Source of the DNA: Marasmius tenuissimus
Lineage: Eukaryota; Basidiomycota; Agaricomycetes; Agaricales; Marasmiaceae
DNA length: 64,000 nt
NCBI GenBank assembly: GCA_029532415.1
Contig: JAQOTA010000065.1
Span: forward strand, 434,001-498,000
Reading direction: 5' to 3'
A program made the position numbers and the translations under genes. Of the stretch, positions 12,170 to 25,380 are shown piece after piece (positions within the stretch are counted from its first letter, which is position 1; the number at the start of each line of letters is the position of its first letter). The notes beneath the pieces are model-generated. The model ran no database searches. It was not told where the DNA came from and saw nothing but the letters and a program-made list of their open reading frames with translations.

Positions 12170-15094
12170 ATGAGCAGCGTCCCATTACAGGCTGAACAAG
12201 AAGAAACGCAAACAGAACATTCACAATCCCAGTCGTCGACCCATTCAGCACCAGTGACCGGATTCGAAGCCTTGCAACAACGCCTCCGCGACGACCCTCA
12301 TGACACAGAATCCTGGAAAAGGCTCGTAGCGAGCGCAGAAGAGAGTGGAGAGACTGAAAAAATTCGCACTGCCTACGACCTACTGCTTCAACAATATCCT
12401 CATACCGTGCGTTTGTGTGATGCCCAGTCGTGTGGTCCGCTCATGTGTTCACCTTCACCAATAACAACAACCTAGTCCTCAGCGCAAATTGCTTATATAA
12501 ACCACTTCCTACACAACCCGAGTACATTCAAGGAAGCAGAAGAGCTTTTCAAACGATTCATCAAAGTTTCTCCGTCCGTTGAATTGTGCCGGTTCTACTT
12601 GACATACGTTCGGTCAGTTCGACTGCAAACAAGTACCACCTTGGATCAACAACTGAAGATTGAATTCGTCTTTTGTAGAAGAATCAATACTGACCCGTCC
12701 TCGCGTGATATTATTCGCAAGTCGTACGAGTTTGCTCTCAGTCTGATCGGACAAGACAAAGATAGTGGCGATATCTGGTATGACTACTGGTCGCTACTGA
12801 GATCGGGTCAGGTGTGTGATGAATAGCTGCGACTTTTGGACTTTCGATGCTGAGCGCCGGTATCACAGACCTCCTCGACTTGGGAAGAACAGCAGAAGAA
12901 CGACGCGATTCGCAAGGTCCTCCACCGCGCAGTCCAGATACCACTGAACAATGTCGAACAACTCTGGGGAGAACTCGAGACATTCGAGAACAATATCGGA
13001 CGCGTGACAGCAAAGAAAATTATGCAAGACCTTTCGCCTGGTTATATGCAAGCGAAGTCGACCCTTCGTGAACTTACAAAGCACACTTCACCCCTCTATC
13101 CTCCAGCTACACAGACCACACCCAATACTTCACCTGGCGATTTCTTCCTACCAACACTACCCTCTTTTACCGCCACGGAGCGGCAGAATGTCGGACGATG
13201 GAAGAGTTACCTGAAATGGGAAGAGAGCAATCCATTGATGTTGGAGGAAAAGGATAAGGCAACCCTCATCGCAAGGATCCAGTCGGCTTACCGAAAGGCG
13301 ACAATTCGAATGCGCTATTTCCCCGAAATATGGTGTGTAACTATGCCTATCTATTGGTTCTTTTTACTGATGCTCCAGCAGGTTCATGTCCTACAAATGG
13401 TTGACTAGCATTGGGAAAAACGACGAAGCACTGGCACAACTCAAATCAGGTATTGAATCCAACCCGTCCAGGTACGTGTAACCTGACCTTATCACAGCTG
13501 GAGCACATGGTCTCACCCGACCCTTAGCTTTGTGTTGAACTTCGCATTAGCTGAAGCTTTGGAAGCCAAGAAGGAGTACCCCGAAGTCCACGCAGTATAC
13601 GACAAGTTCATGTCGATCCTCCGTGACGAGCTTACTGCCTTGGATAGTGCCGAAAAGGCACGGGTTGCTGAGCAAGCCGCCTCTTCGACTTTGGAAAACG
13701 ATGCTATGACACTTGACCGACCTGCAGATCAGCTAAATGGAGGTTCTTCTTCGATCTCCGAAGAAATCAAAGAGCGACGAAAAGAGTTCGGTACCGTGTA
13801 TATCAGCTACATGCGCTTCGTGCGGCGGGCTGAGGGGGTCAATGCTACCCGACCGCTCTTCATCAAGGCCAGGAAAGATCCCCTCATGCCTTGGCAGGTC
13901 TACGAGTCGGCGGCTTTGATGGAGTATCATTGCAGTGGCGAAAAGGAGGTCGCAACCAAGATCTTCGAGCGTGGAATGTCATTATTTGGGGACGACAAGG
14001 ACTATGTGCTCCGGTACCTTAGTTTCCTGATTACGATCAACGACTCAAATAGTAAACACCACCGCTCTCTTCTCACGTTCTATCCTTTGAGCTGAATCAT
14101 TTTCAGATGCTCGGGCGTTATTTGAGCGAGTTATTGGTACTTTCCAGCCCGCCGATGCAAGGGATCTTTGGGAGCGATGGGCACGCTACGAGAATCAATA
14201 CGGTGACCTCGAGACCGTACAAAAACTGGAGAAACGTATAGCTGAGGTGTACCCTTCTGGTAAGTGGCGGCCGCTAAGAAATCGTTTACCCTACGCACCT
14301 GAGATTCCTACCACACAGAGTCGCCCATAAAGCGATTTGCCTCGCGTTACACGTATCTCAACATAGATGGCATTGCTTCTCGGGACCTCGGTTTTGCGCG
14401 TGCAAAGAAAGAGATTAGCCCCACCAACACATTGTCAACTATCAACGTCAGCAACTCCTCTCTGGGCCAAAATAATTCCGCGTTGAACACTGGACCAACG
14501 ACAGGGCAGTCGCTGAAGCGTCAGCCCGGGGATGACTTCTCTGGAGGGAGAGGTAGGAGGCGTGGGGAGGATAGAGAACATGGACATAAACGTCAGCGCG
14601 CCGCCTCACCTTCAAGAGAGCGATTCGATGGGCCTCCACGGAGGCGATCTCCGGAACGTAGTCGAAAATCAGGTGCACATGCTGAGAGTCGCGAAAGGGA
14701 GAGGGACAAAGAAAGAGAGAGGGAGGAGGATAAGCCAGTGTCCCTTCATGCCTCGCTGAATTGGTTCGTCAGCCAACTGCCGGAAAGAAAATCCTTTGAC
14801 GGTGAGTGGTCTTTCTCTATTTGCTTTGTACGGAGCACTGAAACTCCCTCAGGCCCGATCTTCAGAACAGACGACTTGATGAGCTTGATGAGAAACGCTG
14901 TGATTCCAAGTAACTCGAACAGGCCGCGTTCCCCCCCTCCTTCGTCGCGCAGTGGTGCGTATCTTCTCTTCTAACTCGGCCACCGAGGACTCATTATTTT
15001 GCGTTTTTCGCCAGGCGGACGACCCCCACCAGACTACGGTCCTTATCAGGGCCCGAATAGCAACCCAAGAGGTGGGAGACGGAATTGGAATTGA
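12170..15094 (+). CDS. RNA14/CstF77-like mRNA 3'-end processing factor
   Basis: HAT-repeat scaffold of cleavage factor IA (CstF), required for pre-mRNA cleavage and polyadenylation in the nucleus. The N-terminus is Gln/Ser-rich, then HAT repeats begin ([55 protein letters not shown]). The Suf-domain region includes [52 protein letters not shown] and [20 protein letters not shown], with later repeats in [20 protein letters not shown]. The C-terminus is basic and low-complexity ([16 protein letters not shown]), then [20 protein letters not shown], a conserved monkeytail-like segment, ending [20 protein letters not shown] and RNWN. About eleven exons. The last intron has GTGCGT donor and CCAG acceptor near 14955-15014. 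The stop is 15092-15094, tail to tail with the leucyl-tRNA synthetase gene. Confidence 0.92.
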
Positions 15095-15338
15095 AGTGCC
15101 ACGCGAGGATGCTTTAAATTTTTACTATCGCTCAGTACGACCGGACACGCATCAGAGACAATGCCACATTTGCCCCCTGTACTTATCATTACCATAGTGC
15201 TCGAAGGCGTTACAGTAAACAAGTTTCTGTGATAAAGATGTCAACCTTTTAGAGGGAATAGACCTAAAGTTGTGAAACGTGTGGTATTCTGGCGAATGTT
15301 AAGAGTAGATGGTAATTACGCTACCTTGGAATTAGAGA

Positions 15339-18300
15339 CTAAACGTTACGATATTCAAATGCAGGGTTGCCAGGTTCTGAAGTGTCGATAATACTCTTGG
15401 TGTAGCCAGGTTCGCTAGCCTTTGCACGAGCCTCGTCGGCCAGCAGAACTTCCGCATCCTCGAGGTTCAAGGATCTCTTGAGGTACGGGAGCACTTCCAA
15501 CAAGATTTCACGCTCGGAGAAAGGCAAAGCCCTTCGGAAAGCACTCTGAGCTCCAAATTGTGCCATGCGTTTCTAGCATGGAGCGTGTATATTAGATATC
15601 TGTATCCCTTGAATTGGCCGGAAAGAGACACACCTTGAACATTTGGATGAAAGGCATAGCATGCTTATCTTTAATCAGTCCCTTCTCCATCAACAGATTC
15701 CGAACCTTAGCATCGTCGACCTTGTCCGCCGCTTCGTCGTAAGCGTCCTTGACTACCTGGACACAAGTGTCTTGCCACTCCGGGAACTTGGTGGCGACGT
15801 AGATGCGTACAGCTTTCGGCTTCTTAGGGTCAAAGTGGCCCTCGCCGCTGTCCTTCTTGCCCTTGCCTTTGTTCTTGTTCAACATCTTCAACAGGGCGGT
15901 CTCGGAATCACGAATCATCTTGATCGTTCCTCGCATGTACTGCCCAGCTTCGATGATAGTGGCGTCCACGGCCTGGGAAGTAGCAGGCCATTGAGCCAGT
16001 TGTATCGACTTGGGCTCTTTCAGGAGGTCGGACCAGATGTGTTCAGCGAAATGGGGTGCAATGGGAGTGATCAACAATGCTGCGGTCCTGATCCAGTACC
16101 CGACGAGCTCGGCGTGCATGCCAATGTCGGAGGTAACTTCACGGTACCAGTCTCGAGAACTCTGGAGTTCATAGAAACCGTATTTGAGCGCATCTTTGAA
16201 GTTCAATCTAAAACGAGGTGAACAGGCGGTATTCGCGTGGAAGACAGGTGGCTTACGCATCATAGTGTCCCTTGGTTATGTTGATGAGGTCGTTGATCTC
16301 ATGCTCGAAGACCTTGTCATGATATGAGTTTCGTGGGCCTTTCCTCAGACTTTGATCTTTGAGTACGTCCTAGAAAAGTGTGCCGTTCAGGACAGGAACG
16401 GCCGACGAGACTACAGTGCATCTCACCTCGCACCAAGCAAGCAGGGTATGGACACGAAGAATATTGGCATTGGCCGTCTTTTCGTCAAAGTTGGCGTCCT
16501 CGATACCATCTCCTGCATCTGCCAAGGCCAAACGAGTGGCGTCCGCACCAAACTTCTCCACAGAGTCCCGCAGAGTCAAAGAATTGCCTGTACTCTTCGA
16601 CATCTTTGCTCCGTTCAACAGCAGATGTCCGTTGGTACGCATCGAGATGGGCCATTTGTCCTCGGGGAAGATTGCGATATGGTTGTAAAGAGCGAAGGTC
16701 AGGTGGTTGTTGATGAGATCCTTTCCAGACGACCGAATGTCCATAGGATAGAAGTAGTTGAACTCGTGCTTCAAGGCATCCGCTTTCTCTTTCGGTACTG
16801 GTGTGGAGTCTGGCCAAGCACCATCACAGAACACGTACTCCCAAACCTCGTCCGTCATCTGATCAGGCGCAACCCCCAAAGGCCCTGGGTTGGCACCGTC
16901 GATGCTGTTCTCTGGAAGAAAGCAGCCATTAGAGAACTAGGGACCCCAAGGGTTACTACGAATACTTACCATGGAGAAGCTGAGCAACAGTGTAATATGC
17001 CATGTATATCGTTGAGTCACTCAACGACTCGACCAAGAATTGAGGATCCCACGGAAGATCTGAACCAAGGCCATACGTTCGAGCACAGGCCCATTTGTTT
17101 AACCATGCGAGAGTCTTTTCGAAGGCGTTTCGGGTCTCGCTTCCGTAGAGTTCCATCTTTGTCAGATGCCTATAGGTAGATAAGAGACGGCAGACATCGC
17201 ACAGCACGTTCTCGCACTCACCTCTCAACCTCGGCCCTCCAGGTAGATTCTCCGTAGTCCAAATACCACTGGTCCATAAGAGCGACGACACATTCGTCGG
17301 CACTCCGTGACATGACTAAACCCTCAGGTTCAGCGTAGGCAAAAGCCAATCCTTGCTCAATCATGCTGTTGCGGACTTTGGGCTTCGCATCCTGAACCGG
17401 CTCTCCCTTGAACTCCCCAACCAACATAGTTCCGTTATAAAAACCTTCCTTGTACGCAATCTCCTTGGCCTCAGCAAGCTGCTTGGTGTCCTTCTGAGAT
17501 TGGATCTTCAGTTGCTTGACGATCGCAGCTGCAGTAAGCTCGCCATACGTGGGCGTCGAGAGGACAGGGACGGGGTCGAGAGCAATCCAGGAAGGATCAA
17601 TCTTGTAGAACTCGGGCTTCTTCTTCAGATCCGTCACAGTTTGGAAGTCGTCTGGCGAGTCCGAAGGCACGGAAGTTACAACACCAGTACCCTAAGTAAC
17701 CAATTTTTGAGATCCATCGCTCGCATGCTACAGGACACGACTAGTTAACCCACCTTGGTTGCCAAAACATTGTCCATAGGGAGAACGTAGACTTCGGGGT
17801 GGATAGCGAAAGGAGCTTTGATCTTTGTGCCGACCAGCGTAGTTCCGTCAATGGTCAAGAGCTGATTGATTTCTCCTCTGGTGCTGGTGATTCCCTGGAA
17901 GGCCATGTTCCTCGCTGCACGATAGGTGCAGACGTATGCCTCCTTCTCGTTGACAGCAAAAACACCATACTTGATAGCGGTTCCAACAAAGCAATTAGTC
18001 TGTCCGTACCTGAAGAAGTCGAGGGTCTGAGAGCGAGTTGCACACGTAGAGAGAGAGGAAGACGTACATAGTTTCCGGTCTGAGAGTAGCAGCGACGAAG
18101 AAGACCTTCCGGCCTCCCACTTTCCCTTCAATTTCAGCCTTCGCATCGGGACTCCATTCGAGAACTTCGGCCTTGACAGCGGTATATTCTTGAGGACCGA
18201 ATCCTTCACCATCCTGTCGGTCGTGATCCATACAGGGCTGGCCATCCTTAGGACTGTAGATGGTGTACCGTTCACCAAACTTTATCTTGTTGAGCCTGTA

Positions 18301-19204
18301 GAGCTTGTTGGTTTGCCAGCGTACGAAGGAGTCGTAGTAAGGGTTCGCCTTTGTCGTTAGGAATCGACGACGCCAGTCAATACGCGAACCAAAGGAGCTA
18401 TGGTCGGCCTACATCAGACACGTCAGTCACTGAAGGAGTCCTTCTGTACAAAGACCAAGCGCACCATGGCAATTGGCGGGAAGTAGTCCAGCCAGTGAAG
18501 AGGGTCTGCAAACTTTTTTATATCGGTCTTCGGTACCCCAATAGATTCCATGATTTGGAACTGATAAGTGTGGCCTGTCGACTTTGCGACAATCTTCCCT
18601 TTCTTTGCCTTGGACTTGTCCTTGTCGGATTGTGCAGCCTCAGCAGCCTTCTCTTCTGCCTCTTTCTGAGCAACGATTTCCGCTTGAACCTTCTCGTAAT
18701 TCTCAAAGTCGCGTCCGAAAAGTTCCATCTCTCGAATGATTTTGTCTGCAGAAGCCTGATTCATGGATATATCAGCTTCGAAATCTAGAGATTGAAGTAA
18801 TACAACGCACCTTGATGGGCATGCCGGTGACATGGAATCCGTGGGGGAACAGAACCCTCTTGCCCAACATCCGCTGGTATCCGGCAGTGAACTCAATCTT
18901 CGAGATGGTGAATGCGTGTCCGAGATGGAGACTGCCATTCATGTATGGGTAGGGAAAGGTTCCGAACCACTTGGGGTATTTCTCTCGGATTTCGTCCCGC
19001 GAGAGGCCCTTGAGTTCTTCGGGAGAGGGTGCGGCGACTTCGAAGAGATGCTCATTCTCCCATCTCTGTTGGTATTTCTTCTCTAGAGTCTTCAAGTGAT
19101 CTCGTTTCCCCGTCTGAAAAGGTCCCAATATATCAGCAAAGAGAAACAACATTCACGAATAGACGTCTGAGACGCACCTGGGCAAGTTCTATGGTTTGGG
19201 ACAT
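15339..19204 (-). CDS. Leucyl-tRNA synthetase, cytosolic
   Basis: Class Ia synthetase charging cytosolic tRNA-Leu. A nine-residue first exon MSQTIELAQ at 19204 joins [18 protein letters not shown]. The HIGH signature is present as [15 protein letters not shown] and the KMSKS loop as [19 protein letters not shown]. The editing (CP1) domain is marked by [19 protein letters not shown] and [18 protein letters not shown]. Also present are [18 protein letters not shown] and [20 protein letters not shown]. The eukaryotic C-terminal extension is complete, through [19 protein letters not shown] and [20 protein letters not shown]. Length near 1,090 residues agrees with the cytosolic enzyme rather than the shorter mitochondrial type, and no presequence is seen. 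About ten introns of ordinary size. Confidence 0.95.
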
Positions 19205-19807
19205 CCCGCGATATTTTGAAAGAGTAGGAAGAGTGGGAACTAATGTACAAAGCTTGTTGAAACGAGAAAGAAACGAAATTTTGGAGAGAAACAGCACGAA
19301 ATTAGTCCTTCATCGATCTTCCCGATCGAGTCAGGATTCCGTGCAGAAAAACTTTTGCGGTCACGAGACCCACGAGGCAGAGGTAAGTCACTGAACTGTA
19401 GCACTGCCACAGAGTGGAAGCGCTCATCAAGCGCGCTCTCTCAGATTCACCAATTGTTCACCAATTCACATTCGTAGAGGGGAGATTTAGCGAGGCGGAG
19501 AGACCGTTAGGCTTTTGATACGATTAACAGGCAAAAAAGCACTCATCATATGGGCCCAGAACTTGCCACATGTTATCACCTCAGACCTGGCGGCGCCGAG
19601 CGAGCGCTTCAGTACCTGACCGTGGGATGCCCAACGAGTTGTCCTCTTGTTCTGATTCCTGAGCAACGATCACTTGTTCGACGACCTCGAACATCATCGT
19701 GGCGGGTCCATCATTGTGGGTGCTTCAAAAGGCTATACATCTGGTTATTCATGCCCTTCATCTCTAGATCCCGCACTGTTCATGATTAGTGTTCGACAGC
19801 CAGCTCG
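19205..19807. other. Divergent intergenic stretch
   Basis: About 600 bp between the starts of the leucyl-tRNA synthetase (-) and the serine-rich protein (+), so both promoters lie here. The small open frames inside have no family resemblance. Confidence 0.45.
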
Positions 19808-22800
19808 ATGTGGCCGTTCAACGCCTATAATGTTAACTGGCCAAGACCTTTCGACGGAAGAGCTCCCCCAGTTCCTCAGAATGCCAATCCGAGTCACTGG
19901 CTGTCCGGTAGCTGGCAGCCAAACCCGAACTTTAATTGGCAGCAACCATACAGCCAAGGGCGGAATACATGGGTGCCTTCTCAGGGAGGACAATGGCAGG
20001 GACAACATCCTCAGCAGCAGCAGCAGCAACAACAACAACAGTCGTTCAACCCATACAAACGTGTACCCAAACCACCAAGTGCAGAATATATGGCGACCCA
20101 GTTGTCGGATAATCCCTTGGGGCTGACGAACATGGTGACTAGGTGCGTGGTGTTGATATCAAGTCGGATCGCGGATTGACGATCCTTCTCGCGTCGGTCT
20201 CCAAATTGGCAGAGAGGAGCTGTATGGGCCAGCAGTAGATGGGATACCTCCAGAGACACCCTGGGTTTGGAAAACGACTGCTTTACAAGATGAAGATGAC
20301 GAAGATGAGGATGAAGATTCACCTTCGACATCCCAGCCGTCGAGTTCGTTACAGAAGAATACATCATCGCGGCATGCGACTGCCCCATCGTCGTTTGGGT
20401 CCTATAATCAGAGTACTAGCTATCCCGCCCCCGCTAGGTATTCGACTGACCCTTCTCCATCGCCGTCTGAGCCTCCTCCAGCCTCCTCCTCGCCTTACGG
20501 TCTCCCCGAAGTCAACGGTCCGTTAGCTCGTCCGCAGAAGTACGGAGGCAGCTCCAGTGCCTCTGCCCAGGTTCAAGCTTATTCTGGAGCCATGTCAGTG
20601 TCGGCGAATCCGGTTGCATCATCGATAGACGTCAGGGAGTTGCGGCCTACGTTTTCACCGAGGATAGTACGAACCCCAGACCATTACCGAACTGGGGGCA
20701 GCCTATCACGTAGTAACTCGTTGGCCTCTACGTCTGCTGAACCGCTTGCTGCTGCAATGGAGAGGATATCGACTTCGGATACCATCGATGAGGAATCGCC
20801 TTCGCGAAGAGGATCGTCGTCGAGGAAATCATCTTTACTTTCGCGACAGTCTTCCCAATCGTCATCTCATACAAATTCTTCGGAACTATCTTCGAGCTCG
20901 ATGAGTGGGGTTGATGCACTATCGGATGAGCCGACGGAGATGCTGAGTCCATTGATGTTGAACACGCCGTTTCCGCCCCCTGCGAAGCCGCTCGGAAGAC
21001 ACCATACTGCGCCCAATATGGGGAATAATGGTCTTACTTCAATTCCAGAGGACAATTCTTCTGATAGGGCGACGCCCGGACCTACAATAGTGAGGCATGC
21101 TTCAGAGATTCGTATACCGTCTGCTTCCCAGAACTCATCTTCATCACACACATTACCTCAGAATTCCACCTACTCTTCTAACTATGCTTCAAATTCCCGC
21201 AGGTCGAGATCACCTCCTCCCATACCCGTCCCCCCACCTGTCAGGCAGTCGACTGAAAGTCAAGAATCACGCCACGCAGGTTCCTCTACCAACCATGGTC
21301 CTTCTGCATCTGCCCATCATCCGTCGTCGTCGGCATCCGCACATGATATCTATTCCAAGAGGTCGCCCTCGAGAGGCGATTCATACTCGTCTTCGCATCG
21401 GGCGCAACCCCAAAGTAATCAGACTAGTCCCAATTACCAAGCCTCGTCAACCTATAGTCAGAGTTACAGTAAACCGTCCCCTGCCACCGCCACGAACGTG
21501 TATTCCAGTAACTCGAGCTACAATGCGGCTCGAATATCGCCCTCTGGGAGGGAAGTGCAGGCCGAACAGCAGCACTCCAGATCATCATCTTCTACCTCCG
21601 CTTATAGCCAGAACCGCCCACAGACCCATGGCTCTCGGAGTACAACTTATAGGTTTGAGGCAGCTCCTTCAGATGACGAGACAGAGAGGACGTCTCCCCG
21701 ACGTGCAAGTAGTCGCAGCTACGACTCCTCGCCGACCAAGAACGGGTATCCGCCTTCGTCGAGTTATCGGCCGGCTGATGCTCACACTCGCTCCTCGTCA
21801 AGGTCAAGAAATGCCTCCAATTCGCAGTCGTCATACCCTAACGATAGTGGTGATACGGCCAGAATCTCCCCAAGGTACGGCAGCCAGGGCGATGGTCTGT
21901 CCCCTACAACCTCGTCATCGGCGTCGTCAAGTCATCATCCGTCCCCATCACATGGTGCGAGTGGCGTACACCCTGGGTATCCTTCGACATCATCCAAGAG
22001 TACGGCCACCGCCGTCGCCCCATATGCGCCCAATTACCAGTCGGCGTCGGGATTCGCATCAGCTTCTCAACAGTCCTCTTCCACGATGTATAGCTCTGCC
22101 TCTGCGACAGGTGCTGCACATGAACGTGCACGACGGACCAGCGAAGCTACTCATCCGTCTTCCAACCCCTACCCCACCTCAAACAACCCAGTCAGTACCT
22201 CGAACTCGCAGTTCATGAAGTATTCTTCTGCATCTACTAGTGCAACACACGATAGAAATGCGGCGTCCTCTTACACAACACCAGTGGCCCCCGTATCTGT
22301 GTACACCTCAGCCTCGTCTTCCGCCAATACCACTTCAGGGAATACCAAGGTGAAGAGCCCAACAGCCAATAATCCGTACGATTGGCGATCAGGTTATTCT
22401 ACCAACAAGCGTGGAAAATCTGATCCCAATGGTACATCGACGCGCGACAGCCAAATAAGGTCTCCTCCTCCTTCGAGCCAACAACAACATTCTTACAGGC
22501 GTGATAGCGATAGAGACAGGGAGCAATCCCGTTCGAGAGGGACCTCACCTCAAGTCTCACCAAGCAGCAGTAGCGGAGGCTACGACCGTCGGTCTATAAC
22601 TTCTAGTCGTCACAGTTCCTCCAATCCGTCCTCGGCTCGGACTTCGCCTTACGACAACAATGCCTCCTGGACCCTTTCCGATTCTTCTCCCAACCCACTA
22701 CCGCATCCTCCGAAGGTTGTTGGCTACGATCGTGAAGCACTTGATGGGTTACAGAGGTCGAACCCTAGTACAAGTGGCTCATCATATAGAAAGTCTCCGA

Positions 22801-23338
22801 CGGGGCCTTCGGACAGACATTCGGCTGCGGCGCCAAGTGCGAACGCCTCGTCAGCTGGGTCGGGGTCGATAAGTGCTTCGGCTGCCGCTGCAGCGAACGA
22901 GATGAGGAGAACTTCGCAGAATAACTCTGGGCAAGGTAAAGTTGTGAACGACCCTTCATGAATCTCATCCGCTTAAAACCCATCTGCCCCACAGGGCACA
23001 ACGCAAATGCCTATCGGTCGCTGGTCCGACAAGGGTATTGGAACAAACGAGGTGACCATTTGACGCCCTCAGGTTACGTCGTGTACGCTCCTCCAGATCG
23101 GGCGTATCCCCATGAACTATCAAGTTACCCGCCACAGGATTTCCGCAACGAGACCGGGATGATCGCGTCGTGGACAGATCGTCCGCAGTTGCCAGATTCT
23201 ATGCCAACACGAAACGGACCACCGTTGAGACCCTACGAACAAGTGAGTCATTCGTTAGTCTCCCTCTCTCAGCCGTTGAAATCTGACGACGGCCTATTCC
23301 CTTTGCAGTTCATTATTTATATGCAACCACCTACATGA
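19808..23338 (+). CDS. Long Ser/Pro-rich disordered protein with conserved ends, function unknown
   Basis: Four exons can be joined. Exon 1 (from ATG 19808) encodes MWPFNAYNVNWPRPFDGRAP, a ten-Gln tract (about 20012-20041), then QLSDNPLGLTNMVTR. A CAG acceptor near 20210 joins it in frame to EELYGPAVDGIPPETPWVWK and an acidic run. Some 850 residues of Ser-, Pro-, Thr- and Gln-rich sequence follow with no stop through to 22920. The GTAAAG donor after NNSGQG joins, at CACAG near 22996, HNANAYRSLVRQGYWNKRGD, then LTPSGYVVYAPPDRAYPHEL, and a last exon FIIYMQPPT. The aromatic, structured-looking N- and C-terminal blocks bracket a low-complexity core. I recall the C-terminal block as recurrent in basidiomycete hypothetical proteins but know no function. 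A scaffold or transcription-related role is only a guess. Confidence 0.8.
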
Positions 23339-23699
23339 TGGCTTACGACTTGCTTGATGCTTGCACAAGATTTAACCAAGATGAACTTGAATGTATCCTG
23401 ATGTCGACGTCTTCGATTTTTGACTCTAATGTATTGCACACTCAAACTTCTTTTTGTCACTAAGTAGGTCTCACAACACTGTATGTATTAACATCCCCTG
23501 TCTCATTCTAGTATTACTATCAACGTCTGCTCTTCACATACGCCGATGGGCGACCTTCCGCACGACTCCAGGGTCAAGGCAGTCGTGGTGCGTGACTGGT
23601 GTAACTGGAATGTTGGATGTTTCTGTGACGTCACGAACTCAAACTCAAACTCACACCGGCACCATAAACTGCTCTCGTCCAACTTGAACTCGAACGAGA
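23339..23699. other. Intergenic stretch
   Basis: 3' flank of the serine-rich protein gene up to the start of the left arm of the inverted duplication. It contains short imperfect repeats of ctcaaa near 23639-23652 and no recognisable gene. Confidence 0.35.
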
Positions 23700-24987
23700 A
23701 CTCTTCGCATTTCCGGCTGCAAACTCCTGAGGCGGTTAACCATGATCAACGTGATTCTCGGTTGAATGACGTCGACCGTCTATTGCGCATCCTCAGGGCA
23801 CCCTGCATGATACATAGTTCCTGGACAGCCAACCTCGATCCGGCCATACCAAATTTCTGAGGTCAGTGATCAACTCGTAAAGCCCGTATAATGACTCGAA
23901 GCACAGTAGAATCTCACTCCGTTATCAAGCTCAATTCTAGGATCATCTCGAGGTGAATAGCCAGCGCGTTTAACCCGTCGTGATTCGTGCTGGGTTCATG
24001 TTGAATTGTCAGGTTGGCGACGAGTGCAGTACAGCACTGGGCAACTCCACGAAACAATTTATACAACGAGCCTCACCATCAGTGCACATAGAGATTGGGA
24101 CTCCATAACTAGTGAGGTTTGTTGGTCGTCTCCGTATTCCATTTAGCTAACTCCTCGCCGGGTAGATCGCGCGCTCTTTGTGATCAGGCAGGACTAGGCC
24201 GGGTACTACGAAACTCTTTCGGAGACGAGACGGACAGAGATGATCTGATGAGGAACAGTTTCGATCCGTGAAGATTCACTGGGCCTCGACTCTGGTCAGT
24301 AAGATGTATCAGCTCAAGGTAATTGTGGCGTCCTACAGTATATGGGTCACAGAACTGACGATGACGGTGGTATCAAGTATCAAGTGGTTCTTCAAGAAGA
24401 GATGTTCTAATGTGTGGATATGGACAGAGGTGGACGGGACTTATCCTTGTTCTTCGTTGGGCAGAGTGGATTGATATCAATTATTTGATGAACATGTATT
24501 TTGCAGCTTACACGAACACATTAGACTGTACAGGAATGACCCCATAGGTCGACTTAGCCACCGCTCACACCAGCCCGTGCCACGCCATCCGTTGTCGATG
24601 TCTCGAGTTGAGATTGAGCGCTTTACTGGTTTCGCTCCTTCCATCGTGAAGAACCCGGCCGTCCTTAGTTCGATGGGGGCAAATCTAGTATGTCCGACAA
24701 GGCTTTCCAATCTCGAAACACCATCACAGGAACAAAAAATGAACGAGGACCGCCACTCCGAGTCTCCTTTTGGAGTCAACTTGGTTGAGCCCTCATCTCC
24801 ATCCTCCCGCACAGAGTGATGTCAATGTTGATTGCGGTATCGACCGTACTTGTATCTGCTATTACACCTTAATGCAACCGAGGGTTGGCCACAGGCTCTG
24901 TATCACAGCCCCGATAGACACATGAGCAATGTCTGTTGAAGATTGTCGAGGTTGGATATCCGATGCGACTCGTTCTGATTGAAATTG

Positions 24988-24994
24988 TATAAAA
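24988..24994 (+). promoter_or_regulatory. TATA box of the left secreted-peptide gene
   Basis: TATAAAA lies about 75 bp before the start codon, inside a block (gtataaaaggatcgaggagg) that is identical in the other arm at 44052-44058 on the opposite strand, about 95 bp before that start. Retention of the block while surrounding bases changed supports a working core promoter. Confidence 0.6.
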
Positions 24995-25063
24995 GGATCG
25001 AGGAGGCAGTCGATTGGTATTCTCTCATCTTTCGTTTATTCCAAACTAAGTACTACCTCCATA

Positions 25064-25380
25064 ATGCGTGCCTTCTGTCTTGCCTCCATCTTCGTTCTAT
25101 TGTCCACGAGGTATGTTGTTTAGCTGCGCTCCTCTTCCTTCTTTGAACGTGAGGCTCAACTTGGTCCTCTTTCTCCAGCTCGACCACAATGGCTCTTCCT
25201 GCGCTGTCACGTCCGCAAACAGTCTCTGTCGAAGGCTCCGGCGCTGCTGAGCGAGCCACGACTTCCGATATCCTTCCACGACAATGCGGACCCATTGACC
25301 CTGTAAGCATCCTTCTCCTCGATGTCCTTGATGCCACACTGACCCCCATGCAGCCTTGCTGTCCGGTCGCAGGGTGCTAA
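25064..25380 (+). CDS. Small secreted cysteine-rich peptide precursor, copy 1
   Basis: Three exons (25064-25110, 25179-25302, 25354-25380) encode 65 residues. MRAFCLASIFVLLSTS is a clear signal peptide, followed by a pro region (ALPALSRPQTVSVEGSG, then TTSDILPR) with no cysteine. The tail QCGPIDPPCCPVAGC has four cysteines in a C-x6-CC-x4-C pattern and ends at its last cysteine. The Pro-Arg before the tail could be a Kex2-type cleavage site, which would release a 15-residue peptide with two disulphides; this is inference. Both introns have standard ends, and the 47-nt first and 27-nt last exons are the same size in copy 2. It is not a mating pheromone precursor of the usual type, because there is no C-terminal CaaX box. 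No known family was recognised, and role (signal, antimicrobial, effector) is unknown. Confidence 0.75.

Noticed and set aside
16352..17179. A 275-codon plus-strand frame over the leucyl-tRNA synthetase
   Set aside because: The opposite strand encodes the KMSKS region and other conserved blocks across the same bases.
21097..22218. A 373-codon plus-strand frame inside the serine-rich gene
   Set aside because: It is the shifted shadow of the Ser/Pro-rich coding frame, with His/Arg/Pro-rich composition expected from that shift.
25064..25380. Mating pheromone precursor
   Set aside because: It has a classical signal peptide and ends in Cys without a CaaX motif, unlike basidiomycete farnesylated pheromones.
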